DNA from: Hanstruepera flava
Lineage (GTDB): Bacteria > Bacteroidota > Bacteroidia > Flavobacteriales > Flavobacteriaceae
DNA: 64,000 nucleotides
Assembly: GCF_023634025.1 (NCBI RefSeq)
Contig: NZ_JALJCW010000001.1
Coordinates: forward strand, 1,215,501-1,279,500
Reading direction: 5' to 3'
Positions 9,383-17,389 of the stretch are shown piece after piece (the first letter of the stretch is position 1; every line of letters begins with the position of its first letter). Below the pieces are notes generated by a model. It saw only the letters and a program-made list of their open reading frames with translations. It was not told the DNA's origin and did not search any database. A program made the translations under genes and the position numbers.

Positions 9383-9880
9383 TTAGTCCAAAGCAGGAAT
9401 ACGTAATACTTGACCAGGATAAATTAAATCTGGATCTTTAAGCATCGGTTTGTTGGCTTCAAAAATTACCGGATATTTCATGGCATTTCCATAATAGTTT
9501 TTAGCAATTTTACCAAGTGTGTCTCCACTAACTACGGTATGAAATTGTGCTTCAGGTTCTGTGTGTTCTACCGTCATTTGGTCATCAACAGTTGCTATAC
9601 CATTTGAATTTCCAACAACTAAAACCACTTTCTCTCGTGTAGCTTGATCATAAGCCATACCGCATATTGTGGCTGTATCATCATCAATTTTAATATTTAA
9701 ATCTTCCACTTGCAGCTGTAAGTCGCTAACGGTTTCCTCCAATCGATTAGCCGCAGCTTCTTCTCTGCGTAGTTTTGCTGCTGCAGCATCTGCCGCTGCC
9801 TCTGCAGCTTCTTCTGCCGATGTTTTTCCTATTCCAAAAATTTTGGCTCCGGCATCTTTAATGAATGAAAATAATCCCAT
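9383..9880 (-). CDS. BON-LysM protein (YgaU/Kbp-like)
   Basis: 165 residues. Residues about 20-46 are an Ala/Glu-rich helix, a BON-like domain spans about 47-105, and a single LysM spans 113-162 (FHTVVSGDTLGKIAKNYYG, then LIYPGQVLRIP at the end). The order and size match E. coli YgaU, renamed Kbp because it binds potassium; there is no signal peptide, also as in Kbp. A cytoplasmic K+-responsive or stress-related role is inferred from that similarity only. It is a single-gene unit with a terminator. Confidence 0.85.
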   Translation of the reverse strand: MGLFSFIKDAGAKIFGIGKTSAEEAAEAAADAAAAKLRREEAAANRLEETVSDLQLQVEDLNIKIDDDTATICGMAYDQATREKVVLVVGNSNGIATVDDQMTVEHTEPEAQFHTVVSGDTLGKIAKNYYGNAMKYPVIFEANKPMLKDPDLIYPGQVLRIPALD

Positions 9881-10080
9881 AATTCGTCTTCTGTTTATAA
9901 TTAATAAATGTAAATTTTAATTCTTATTAAAGTTAATAAAAAAGAAACTGCCTGTTACTAAATTTCACAGACAATTTCTACCAACTAAAAATTCTTAACC
10001 TAACAATAACTTTTTCTTAATTCAACCTTATATCAGTTTTGACACAATACTTTCTAAAAGTTCACATTTTATTTTGAAAA

Positions 10081-11022
10081 TCAAACACGTTTACTGTCTC
10101 TAGGATTATCCTTGCGTTCAGCTTTAAACTTTCTTTTTTTCAATTCTTTAGTTTGCTTACCTTCAGAATTTCTCATAAACTGAATATAACCTCTACCTCT
10201 AAACTCATATATAGTTTGTGATGCTGGATGGTACAATTCAATCAAGCCATCGTTAAGTACGCTTATCTCAAATAGTTCATTTCCAAAATAATCGTAGTTA
10301 AGGGTCAACCTTTTTAGATACATATTTCCAGGTATATTGCCAACACCATATACTCCAGTATAATCCCAATAAATGTTATTTGGGTTGCCAATATTTACAT
10401 CCTGCGAACTTCTAAATTCTGAATCATTACCACCTGCTAAAAACTGCAAATAGTTTTCATAATCAAAATCATTAACGGTTCCTGTAGGACTCGTATAGGT
10501 TTTCTCCCAAGCTTGATATTCTTGAAGGAAGTAATGTATGTTATCGTAAAACACAAAATCATAATCAAAATTAGACCGTTGATATCCATTCAAGAAATAG
10601 GATGTGTCGTTATTTGGGTTATACAACTCAATGGTATTATTGTTTATTTGGTAAACATCAAATGTTTGATAGCCATCAATGTCATGATAAACATCCAAAA
10701 TCATATTATAGGCATCGTAATCTCCAACAGGTATTCCATAACCATTGCCTTGGCTACCAATACCCACTAGGTTATTATTTGCCCAAAGTGTACCGTTTCT
10801 AAACGAAACGGTAAAAGCAATTTGCAGAAAAGGTGTTTCGCCATAACCTATGGTTTCATTAATATCAACATACCATAGCTCATAAGAACTCAATAACTGA
10901 TTTAACGAAATAGAAGGTGTTGGTTGCGGATTGTACGTGTCAACAATTATTTCTTCTGTATAACACGATGTAAACAGTGTTGCTGAAACCGCAAAAGTCA
11001 AAAGTAATTTTAAAGTCTTCAT
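10081..11022 (-). CDS. Hypothetical flavobacterial lipoprotein
   Basis: 313 residues from ATG 11022; eleven leading codons of the longer frame are dropped because MKTLKLLLTFAVSATLFTSC is a clean lipoprotein signal (Cys20). The mature part is aromatic and Asn/Asp-rich, with repeated beta-type segments such as LSSYELWYVDIN, and it ends in a basic Lys/Arg tail (KELKKRKFKAERK). I recall that related flavobacterial proteins are sometimes labelled nicotinic acid mononucleotide adenylyltransferase in databases; nothing in this sequence supports that, and the true nadD is 1.6 kb away. Function unknown; surface or periplasmic lipoprotein. Confidence 0.72.
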   Translation of the reverse strand: MKTLKLLLTFAVSATLFTSCYTEEIIVDTYNPQPTPSISLNQLLSSYELWYVDINETIGYGETPFLQIAFTVSFRNGTLWANNNLVGIGSQGNGYGIPVGDYDAYNMILDVYHDIDGYQTFDVYQINNNTIELYNPNNDTSYFLNGYQRSNFDYDFVFYDNIHYFLQEYQAWEKTYTSPTGTVNDFDYENYLQFLAGGNDSEFRSSQDVNIGNPNNIYWDYTGVYGVGNIPGNMYLKRLTLNYDYFGNELFEISVLNDGLIELYHPASQTIYEFRGRGYIQFMRNSEGKQTKELKKRKFKAERKDNPRDSKRV

Positions 11023-11124
11023 AGGGCTCTCGTTTTTAAAGTTATTACTTAACACATTTCAAAACATGTGCCAAAAACCAAAAGCTTCTCTAAATCAGAT
11101 GTTTTTAAAGCGGCATTTTTTATG

Positions 11125-11132
11125 TACTTTTG
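11125..11132 (+). promoter_or_regulatory. -7 element (TACTTTTG) before gpsA
   Basis: TACTTTTG matches TAnnTTTG, 23 bp before the gpsA ATG. A -33 box is not obvious. Confidence 0.5.
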
Positions 11133-11155
11133 ATTTGTAAAATAATTAAGAGTTT

Positions 11156-12157
11156 ATGGACAAACCTTTAAAGTACGCGGTATTTGGAGCAGGAAGCTGG
11201 GCAACAGCTATTGTAAAGATGTTATCGGAAAATTTAGAGGAAGTTGGTTGGTACATGCGCAGTGTTTATGCTAAAGAACACATTTTAAAAGAGTACCATA
11301 ACCCTAGCTATTTAAGTTCGGTTGAGTTTAAGGTCGATCAGCTTAAGTTGAGCAATGACATTAATGAGATGGCTACTTATGCCGATGTGTTGATATTTGT
11401 TATTCCATCGGCTTTTATGCATAGTGAATTGGAAAAACTCACGGTTGATATTACTGATAAAATAATCGTTTCGGCCGTAAAAGGTATTATTCCAGAATCG
11501 GGTTTATTGGTTGGTGAGCACTTTCATGATATTTATAACATTCCTTTTGAAAACATTGCTGTTATTGCTGGCCCTTGTCATGCTGAAGAGGTGGCTTTGG
11601 AGCGCTTATCCTATTTAACCATTTCCTGTGCAGATGCCAACAAGGCCAAAGCCATTGCCAAAAATCTATCTAGTGACTATATAAAGACCAAAATAAGCGA
11701 CGATATTATTGGCACCGAATATGCCGTCATGCTTAAAAATATTTATGCTATCGCCGCTGGTATTGCCCATGGTTTGGGATATGGCGATAATTTTCAGAGT
11801 GTATTGATGAGTAATGCCATACGCGAAATGAAGCGTTTTATTAAGAAAATGCACAAAATGAAACGTAACATCAACAACTCGGCTTATTTAGGTGACTTAT
11901 TGGTTACGGGTTACTCGGTTTTTTCCAGAAACCGTATGTTTGGAAACATGATAGGCAAGGGTTACACAGTAAAAAGTGCCATGATGGAAATGAACATGGT
12001 TGCCGAAGGCTATTACGCTACCAAAAGCGCCCATTTACTGAACGAAAAGAACAAAAAGAAAACCCGATTGCCTATTATTAATGCGGTTTATGATATTCTT
12101 TACGACGGAAAAGATGCCAAAAAGGTGTTTAAAAAGTTAACGGAGAAGTTGGATTAA
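11156..12157 (+). CDS. gpsA: NAD(P)-dependent glycerol-3-phosphate dehydrogenase
   Basis: Reduces dihydroxyacetone phosphate to sn-glycerol-3-phosphate for phospholipid synthesis. 333 residues, the normal length. The Rossmann motif FGAGSWATAIV is at 10-20, the second conserved lysine is in SAVKGI (K109), AGPCHAEEVA is at 138-147, and the catalytic lysine lies in MLKNIYAIAAG (K194), followed by the GLGYGDNFQSVLMSNAIREM block. All key residues are present. The next gene begins 11 bp downstream, so they may be cotranscribed. Confidence 0.95.
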   Translation: MDKPLKYAVFGAGSWATAIVKMLSENLEEVGWYMRSVYAKEHILKEYHNPSYLSSVEFKVDQLKLSNDINEMATYADVLIFVIPSAFMHSELEKLTVDITDKIIVSAVKGIIPESGLLVGEHFHDIYNIPFENIAVIAGPCHAEEVALERLSYLTISCADANKAKAIAKNLSSDYIKTKISDDIIGTEYAVMLKNIYAIAAGIAHGLGYGDNFQSVLMSNAIREMKRFIKKMHKMKRNINNSAYLGDLLVTGYSVFSRNRMFGNMIGKGYTVKSAMMEMNMVAEGYYATKSAHLLNEKNKKKTRLPIINAVYDILYDGKDAKKVFKKLTEKLD

Positions 12158-12168
12158 TATTGACCTTT

Positions 12169-12861
12169 ATGAAATATTTTTCAACCCTTTTTGTCCTTAT
12201 AAGTCTATTTACCTATTCTCAAAAACGCGAATATAGTTTTGACCATATACTTCTTTATGAAGTAACATTTCACAAACAAAATGTTACAGAATTTAAATAT
12301 TACTTAACCAATTCAAAAGATAATAGCTATTTAGGAATAATGAGAGGAGTTGATAGCTCTCAATTTGAATTGACATTTAAGCACCATGATGAAGCTTATG
12401 CAAAAGTTAAACTTTTAAAATCAGATTTTTATAAAGCCGAATTTATTGGTATTGCTTGTGAAAATGTACAGTTTTCTAAAAACCCCTATAAGTATCAAAC
12501 AAAAAATTATGATTTTCATGTTTTAAAAGACACACTAATTAATGGTGAAGAACATGCTTTATATAAACTCGAATACAATAAAAAACTAAAAAAGAAGATT
12601 CGTAAAGGTATTGGGACCAATTACTATATCATTGACAATTCAACAAACTCCCATCTTCCAATATTACAACATCCTACGGCATATGAGGAATGGAACCTCA
12701 ATAAAAATTTGCCTTATGGAATATTTATTGAGTTTATATTTTTAAATGCACAAAATGAAAGACATAGCTCTGAAAAACTTAAATCTTATTACAAAATAAA
12801 AAAGAGAATAGTATTCACTGGAGAGTGTCCAAAACCTATAATACTTAAATCGCATTTTTAA
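12169..12861 (+). CDS. Secreted hypothetical protein
   Basis: 230 residues from ATG 12169; a TTG three codons earlier is the only other choice. MKYFSTLFVLISLFTYSQ is a Sec signal peptide with cleavage after YSQ, the common flavobacterial pattern. The mature protein is Lys-rich with many Tyr/Phe residues and two cysteines near GIACENVQ and GECPKP. It shows the style of GLPGLI-type or other flavobacterial periplasmic proteins, but no domain is recognised with confidence. The gap to gpsA is 11 bp, with no terminator between. Confidence 0.65.
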   Translation: MKYFSTLFVLISLFTYSQKREYSFDHILLYEVTFHKQNVTEFKYYLTNSKDNSYLGIMRGVDSSQFELTFKHHDEAYAKVKLLKSDFYKAEFIGIACENVQFSKNPYKYQTKNYDFHVLKDTLINGEEHALYKLEYNKKLKKKIRKGIGTNYYIIDNSTNSHLPILQHPTAYEEWNLNKNLPYGIFIEFIFLNAQNERHSSEKLKSYYKIKKRIVFTGECPKPIILKSHF

Positions 12862-12982
12862 TTTCTTTTAAAGTTGAAATACTTAATTTGACATTCCCAA
12901 AAAAATTGCAGAACTTCGTTTTATACTGATTTAAGTAATTATTCCTAGTTGCTTATGAATCTTGTCTAATCTTCCTACTTAT

Positions 12983-13001
12983 GTTCAAATGATTTTTGAA
13001 C
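12983..13001. promoter_or_regulatory. Inverted repeat GTTCAAA-N5-TTTGAAC before the hydrolase-AraC gene
   Basis: Perfect 7-bp arms with a 5-bp spacer, ending 14 bp before ATG 13016. The position fits an operator for autoregulation or a hairpin that affects translation. The arms contain TTTGAAC/GTTCAAA, and no T run follows. Confidence 0.4.
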
Positions 13002-13015
13002 AGGTATGATATTTT

Positions 13016-14218
13016 ATGAAACCCAAAACTAATTATACAAAAAGTGGTGAGTTTAATATAGCTTATCAAGTAGTTGGAAATGGTCCTGTTGATATTATAT
13101 ATATTCCAGGTTGGGTTTCAAATATTGACATGATGTGGTCTGAACCAAGACTTGCTGGGTTTTTAACCCGACTCACCTTGTTTTCAAGACTAATATTGTT
13201 TGATAAAAGAGGTACAGGACTATCAGATCGTACAGACGAATATTCCACCATGGAAGAACGGATGGATGATATAAATGCGGTTATGGAGGCAACAAATTCT
13301 GAAAAAGCATTTCTATTCAGTCATTCTGAAGGTGGTTCAGTTAGTTTATTATTCTCATTATACTACCCAGAAAAGACTTTGGGAGTAATTGGATTTGGAA
13401 TTTTTGCTAAAAGAAGATATTCAGAAGACTATCCTTGGGCACCAACCGATGCAGAGCGTGAAATTTCTAATAAATTAATCGAAGAAAATTGGGCTCATGG
13501 TAATCTAGATGAACTTCGAACACTTGTACCTTCTCTTGCTCATGATACTAAATTTATGGATTGGCTTGCTAGCTATTTACGTTCAGGAGGAAGTCCAAAA
13601 GCAGCTTTGATTTTACATAAACAATGTACACTTATTGATGTAACAGATGAATTGAGCTCAATAAAAGTCCCAACACTTTTATTATTCAGAAAAGGGGATA
13701 TCGAAATCCGAGTTGAAGAAGGAAGATACATAGCGGATCGTATAGAAAATTCAAAATTAGTAGAAATTGAAGGTCAAGACCACTTGTTCTGGACTGGAAA
13801 TACTTATCCAATTTTAGCTGAAATAGAAGAGTTTATAACAGGTATTCGTCCAGACCAACAAGAGTTTCAAAACTCTAATTCAAAAACCTATGGAACAAAA
13901 ATTGACATTGAAGAAATTATGTCAAAAAATTTCTTGTATAACCTAAAGGTCGAAGAATTTGCTAAATTATGCGGAAGAAGTCTTTCAGCATTTAAAAGGG
14001 ATTTTAAAAACAAGTTTAATACAACGCCTTCAAAATGGATTAAAATAAAGCGTCTAGAATATTCCAAACATCTTCTTGTAGAAAGCGATTTAAATATTAA
14101 TCAAATATGTTATGAATGTGGTTTTGTAAATTCATCACATTATATTCAGTCTTTTAAAAAACAATACAATATTCCTCCTTACCAATTCCGGATGACTCAC
14201 ACTGTTCCAAATGTATAA
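13016..14218 (+). CDS. Alpha/beta-hydrolase fused to an AraC-type DNA-binding domain
   Basis: 400 residues with two clear parts. Residues 1-275 are an alpha/beta hydrolase: oxyanion region IYIPGW (29-33), LFDKRGTGLSDR, nucleophile elbow SHSEGG with S104, acid D228 in RKGDIEI, and H256 in EGQDHLFW, so the catalytic triad looks intact. Residues about 308-395 are a two-helix-turn-helix AraC domain (VEEFAKLCGRSLSAFKRDFK, then INQICYECGFVNSSHYIQSFKKQY). The same hydrolase type is known fused to adenylate cyclase or LuxR domains; the AraC pairing suggests a one-component sensor for an ester or lactone. It lies just upstream of a secreted NTF2-like gene. Confidence 0.85.
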   Translation: MKPKTNYTKSGEFNIAYQVVGNGPVDIIYIPGWVSNIDMMWSEPRLAGFLTRLTLFSRLILFDKRGTGLSDRTDEYSTMEERMDDINAVMEATNSEKAFLFSHSEGGSVSLLFSLYYPEKTLGVIGFGIFAKRRYSEDYPWAPTDAEREISNKLIEENWAHGNLDELRTLVPSLAHDTKFMDWLASYLRSGGSPKAALILHKQCTLIDVTDELSSIKVPTLLLFRKGDIEIRVEEGRYIADRIENSKLVEIEGQDHLFWTGNTYPILAEIEEFITGIRPDQQEFQNSNSKTYGTKIDIEEIMSKNFLYNLKVEEFAKLCGRSLSAFKRDFKNKFNTTPSKWIKIKRLEYSKHLLVESDLNINQICYECGFVNSSHYIQSFKKQYNIPPYQFRMTHTVPNV

Positions 14219-14250
14219 TCTTGTTATTTGGACGTTTTAGAATGTTTTTT

Positions 14251-14271
14251 GGGCTTTTCTGAAAGCCTTTT
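14251..14271 (+). terminator. Weak terminator-like hairpin after the hydrolase-AraC gene
   Basis: GGGCTTT-TCTG-AAAGCCTTTTG forms a short stem with a brief T run 33 bp after the stop. Marginal; read-through into the NTF2-like gene is possible. Confidence 0.4.
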
Positions 14272-14323
14272 GTATTTGATTTTAATGAATTTTACTAAAC
14301 TAATTTAATCAAAACAGTATACT

Positions 14324-14809
14324 ATGAAAGCAAATTTAACATTCACGCTATTTATAACATTAGGATTATTTATTGCTAACTGCCATGCACAAGTAGACTT
14401 AATAAATGACGAATTTCCGGAAGCTAAACAAGAAGTCATGGAAACTTTTGGTGCCATTGCACAGAGCATAAAAGATAAAGATTTAGACAAACTCATTTCA
14501 TTTCATGCTTATGGTCCCAAGTTCACTGAATTTAAAAATGGAGAACCTCGTAATGGAGATGCTGCAAACGAAGCTCATGAAAGAAGTGTGTTTGGCTCTG
14601 TCACTGAAGTTGTAAAATTTGATGCTAAAGATTTGAAAATAGCTGTTTATGGCGATGTGGCAAACCTAACTTTTCATTCAGATTTTCATTTAAAATTTGG
14701 TGAAGATTTAGTGATTGTAAATGATCAAATTACCTTATTATTTGTTAAAACCAAGGATGGGTGGAAAATGGTTCATGAACATCACTCACCATTAAAACCA
14801 GTGGAATAA
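14324..14809 (+). CDS. Secreted SnoaL/NTF2-like (DUF4440-type) protein
   Basis: 161 residues. Signal peptide MKANLTFTLFITLGLFIANCHAQ; the NC could also be a lipobox, though AQ cleavage is more typical. The mature part has the NTF2-like cone fold pattern: a helical start (EVMETFGAIAQSIKDKDLDKLISFHAYGPKF-type segment), then strands ending in LLFVKTKDGWKMVHEHHSP, which is the characteristic DGWKxVHxHxS end of SnoaL/DUF4440 proteins. Such proteins bind or isomerise small ligands, but function is unknown here. Same strand as the hydrolase-AraC gene 105 bp upstream, so it is a natural regulatory target candidate. Confidence 0.8.
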   Translation: MKANLTFTLFITLGLFIANCHAQVDLINDEFPEAKQEVMETFGAIAQSIKDKDLDKLISFHAYGPKFTEFKNGEPRNGDAANEAHERSVFGSVTEVVKFDAKDLKIAVYGDVANLTFHSDFHLKFGEDLVIVNDQITLLFVKTKDGWKMVHEHHSPLKPVE

Positions 14810-14835
14810 TTTTCTAAAACTCTATTGGATTTACT

Positions 14836-14876
14836 AAAGGCAATTTGTTTCATAAATCAAGTTGCCTTTAATTTTT
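14836..14876. terminator. Bidirectional terminator
   Basis: Stem AAAGGCAA / TTGCCTTT with an 18-base loop, A-rich on the left and T-rich on the right, between the convergent NTF2-like gene and the DUF gene next to pheS. Confidence 0.6.
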
Positions 14877-14894
14877 AGTTTAAAATATCAGTAG

Positions 14895-15290
14895 TTACTT
14901 CACCAACACCCCTTTTTCTTGCATTAAAGGTAAGTTTTGCAGGGCATTTTTGTTAATGGTGTTCTTTCTAAATAGGTAGGTCTTGTCATACATCGTATTG
15001 CCTTCAAAAAAAGTGACTTTAAACTCGTTGTTTAGTTTTAAAACCGCTTCTTGCAAGTATTCAATTTTAGCATAACTGCGTGCTGGCAGCATTTTTATGC
15101 TATGACGCATAGTAGGTGTGATTTTGGTTTCGTTGTACCCTTTGGTAACAATTAAAACCATCTCTAAATCCACATCCTTGTTGTTGATGATATAGGCATT
15201 CCAATCGTGGGTTTGGTGCTCCTTGTTAAACTCATTAACGACAGCTACATAAACATCAGTAACTTTTGGAATTTGGATGTCTTTTTTCAT
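14895..15290 (-). CDS. Conserved hypothetical protein cotranscribed with pheS
   Basis: 131 residues, no signal peptide, so cytoplasmic. Mostly beta-type sequence (VYVAVVNEFN, WNAYIINNKDVDLEMVLIVTKGY, SYAKIEYLQEAV, FKVTFFEGNTMYDKTYLFRK). I recognise no domain, but a protein of this kind next to pheS is common in flavobacteria as far as I recall. It starts 5 bp after the pheS stop and must share its transcript. Confidence 0.65.
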   Translation of the reverse strand: MKKDIQIPKVTDVYVAVVNEFNKEHQTHDWNAYIINNKDVDLEMVLIVTKGYNETKITPTMRHSIKMLPARSYAKIEYLQEAVLKLNNEFKVTFFEGNTMYDKTYLFRKNTINKNALQNLPLMQEKGVLVK

Positions 15291-15295
15291 GCGGT

Positions 15296-16315
15296 TTACA
15301 GTGCCGACTTAAATTGCTCTAAAAAGCGCACATCATTCTCGCTTAACAAACGAATATCGCCTATTTGATGTAAGAGCATGGCTATACGGTCAATACCCAT
15401 ACCAAAAGCAAAACCAGAATAGGTTTTGGAATCAATACCGCAGTTTTCCAAAACATTTGGGTCAACCATACCACAGCCCATAATTTCAAGCCATCCTGTA
15501 CCTTTTGTAATGCGATAGTCCGTTTCGGTTTCCAATCCCCAATATACATCTACTTCAGCACTTGGTTCTGTAAATGGGAAATACGATGGACGTAGTCTAA
15601 TTTTACTCTTCCCAAACATTTCAGTAGTGAAATATTGTAGTGTTTGCTTTAAATCGGCAAAACTCACGTCCTTATCTATATACAAGCCTTCTACTTGATG
15701 GAAAAAACAATGCGAACGTGCTGAAATAGCTTCATTTCTATAAACACGACCAGGCGAAATGGTACGAATAGGTGGTTTATTGTTTTCCATATAACGCACT
15801 TGAACCGAGCTGGTATGGGTACGCAGTAAAATATCTGGATTGGTTTGAATGAAAAACGTATCCTGCATATCTCGTGCTGGATGGTATTCAGGCAAATTTA
15901 ACGCTGTAAAGTTGTGCCAGTCATCCTCGATTTCTGGGCCTTCACTTACATTAAATCCAATACGCGAGAAGATATCAATAATTTGGTTTTTAACAATGGA
16001 TATGGGGTGTCTGGCACCAATCTCAATTGGCTCACCAGGACGTGACAAGTCACCATAAACACCTTTTACCTCTTCTTTATTCTCTAACTCTTCTTTTAAG
16101 GCTTTTACCTTATCTTCAGCTGTTTTCTTTAAGGTATTAATTACCTGACCAAATTCCTTTTTTTGATCGTTAGCCACATTTTTGAATTCCTTAAAATAAT
16201 CATTAAGCAATCCTTTTTTTCCTAAATACTTAATACGAAAAGCCTCAACCTCTTCTTTAGATTGTGTGCTAAACGCTTCGGCTTCAGCAATTAATTCTTT
16301 TAATTTATCTATCAT
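15296..16315 (-). CDS. pheS: Phenylalanine-tRNA ligase alpha subunit
   Basis: 339 residues, full length. The N-terminal coiled-coil tRNA arm (about 1-85) is followed by the class II catalytic core: [10 protein letters not shown] with the HPLT-like start of motif 1, motif 2 in [22 protein letters not shown], and motif 3 in [16 protein letters not shown] near the end. [15 protein letters not shown] is also typical. It charges tRNA-Phe together with PheT, which is not in this window; pheS and pheT are often unlinked in Bacteroidota. A TAAATTTG box lies 20 bp upstream. Confidence 0.96.
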   Translation of the reverse strand: MIDKLKELIAEAEAFSTQSKEEVEAFRIKYLGKKGLLNDYFKEFKNVANDQKKEFGQVINTLKKTAEDKVKALKEELENKEEVKGVYGDLSRPGEPIEIGARHPISIVKNQIIDIFSRIGFNVSEGPEIEDDWHNFTALNLPEYHPARDMQDTFFIQTNPDILLRTHTSSVQVRYMENNKPPIRTISPGRVYRNEAISARSHCFFHQVEGLYIDKDVSFADLKQTLQYFTTEMFGKSKIRLRPSYFPFTEPSAEVDVYWGLETETDYRITKGTGWLEIMGCGMVDPNVLENCGIDSKTYSGFAFGMGIDRIAMLLHQIGDIRLLSENDVRFLEQFKSAL

Positions 16316-16334
16316 GATATCTCTAAAATGCGTG

Positions 16335-16342
16335 CAAATTTA
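16335..16342 (-). promoter_or_regulatory. -7 element (TAAATTTG) before pheS
   Basis: Minus-strand TAAATTTG matches TAnnTTTG and lies 19 bp before the pheS ATG, in the short gap after the preceding gene. No clear -33 TTG. Confidence 0.45.
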
Positions 16343-16350
16343 ATAAATCT

Positions 16351-16707
16351 TTATTCGATAAACTCGGCTTCAAGAAAATAGTTTACTATGGCTTCTTTCA
16401 TAAGCACACTTTGTTCACCGGCTTTTAGGTTTGGCAGTTGTTCTTTTACTTTGTAATGTGGCCATTTATCATCATCATAATAATCAAATTCATAATAGCC
16501 ATAAGGCTCTAGCAACCTACAAATGGCAATGTGCATGAGATCAAGCTTGTGGTCTTTTTTAAATTTTCTATTAAGTTGCCCTAGTTCCTGAACACCTATT
16601 AAATAAATTATAGCATCTAAATCCAGTATGTCACCATCAGCAAATTGTTTGGATAACTTGCTAACTACCAATTCCCATCTTTGTTTTAATTCTTCGTCTC
16701 TGGACAT
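16351..16707 (-). CDS. Conserved hypothetical cytoplasmic protein
   Basis: 118 residues, no signal peptide or membrane segment. It is acidic and aromatic, with a distinctive YYEFDYYDDDKWPHYKV stretch in the second half and a DLMHIAICRLLEPYG helix in the middle. It looks like a small conserved Bacteroidota protein; function unknown. It is upstream of pheS by 35 bp on the same strand and divergent from cvpA, with its own TAACTTTG box. Confidence 0.65.
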   Translation of the reverse strand: MSRDEELKQRWELVVSKLSKQFADGDILDLDAIIYLIGVQELGQLNRKFKKDHKLDLMHIAICRLLEPYGYYEFDYYDDDKWPHYKVKEQLPNLKAGEQSVLMKEAIVNYFLEAEFIE

Positions 16708-16723
16708 AATAATTTTAAAAAAG

Positions 16724-16731
16724 CAAAGTTA
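16724..16731 (-). promoter_or_regulatory. -7 element (TAACTTTG) before the gene at 16351-16707
   Basis: Minus-strand TAACTTTG matches TAnnTTTG, 16 bp before the ATG. A TTG (complement of 16748-16750) is 16 bases upstream, slightly short of the usual spacing. Confidence 0.5.
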
Positions 16732-16755
16732 CAAAGTAGATAGATAGCAATACTT

Positions 16756-16763
16756 TATATTTG
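16756..16763 (+). promoter_or_regulatory. -7 element (TATATTTG) before cvpA
   Basis: TATATTTG matches TAnnTTTG, 18 bp before the cvpA ATG. It is back to back with the divergent box at 16724-16731. Confidence 0.5.
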
Positions 16764-16781
16764 CTTAAAATGTTTTGAGTT

Positions 16782-17300
16782 ATGGCTATAATAGACATTG
16801 TACTACTTGCATTATTGGGTTTCGGACTAATTCGAGGCTTTTTCAAAGGTTTTTTTGTTGAAGTAGCATCGTTAGTTGCGCTTATTGCTGGAATTTATGG
16901 CGCAATACATTTTAGCTACTATGTTGCGGATTTGTTAATTGAGCATGTGGATTGGAGTGAGAAAACCATAAACATAACAGCTTTTGCTATCACATTTATT
17001 ATTATAGTATTGGTAATTGCCTTAGCCGGTAAAGCACTTACCAAATTAGCCGATTTTGCTGCTCTAGGGTTTTTGAATAAGTTGCTTGGAGGTATTTTTG
17101 GTATGCTTAAAATAGGTTTAATATTAAGCATCTTACTCATTATTTTCGATAAGATGAATAGCACCATTACATTTGTTGACGAGGAACATACTCAAGATTC
17201 CATTTTATATAATCCCGTAAAGTCTTTAGCTCCCATGTTGTTCCCAACTATTATTAAGGCGGATGACACAGACAATCAAGACGAAACGGAAGCAGAATAA
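16782..17300 (+). CDS. cvpA: CvpA-family membrane protein
   Basis: 172 residues with about four hydrophobic helices (about 3-20, 24-45, 62-85 and 100-123). The CvpA-family N-terminus is clear (IDIVLLALLGFGLIRGFFKGFFVEV), with the GFLNKLLGGIFGMLKIGLILS segment in the third helix region. The C-terminus is acidic. CvpA is a cytoplasmic-membrane protein first named for colicin V production and often linked to envelope function or biofilm; its exact role is unsettled. Single gene with its own promoter and a terminator directly after the stop. Confidence 0.85.
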   Translation: MAIIDIVLLALLGFGLIRGFFKGFFVEVASLVALIAGIYGAIHFSYYVADLLIEHVDWSEKTINITAFAITFIIIVLVIALAGKALTKLADFAALGFLNKLLGGIFGMLKIGLILSILLIIFDKMNSTITFVDEEHTQDSILYNPVKSLAPMLFPTIIKADDTDNQDETEAE

Positions 17301-17330
17301 AAAAAGTCAATATTTAGTGACTTTTAGTTT
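17301..17330. terminator. Terminator after cvpA
   Basis: AAAAGTCA-ATATTTAG-TGACTTTT, a perfect 8-bp stem in an A/T-rich frame immediately after the cvpA stop. Could also act on the carbonic anhydrase transcript from the other side. Confidence 0.6.
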
Positions 17331-17389
17331 ACTCTAAATGATAAATCTCCATAATATCTTTCAAGTATTTTACGAAATTAATATTGAGG

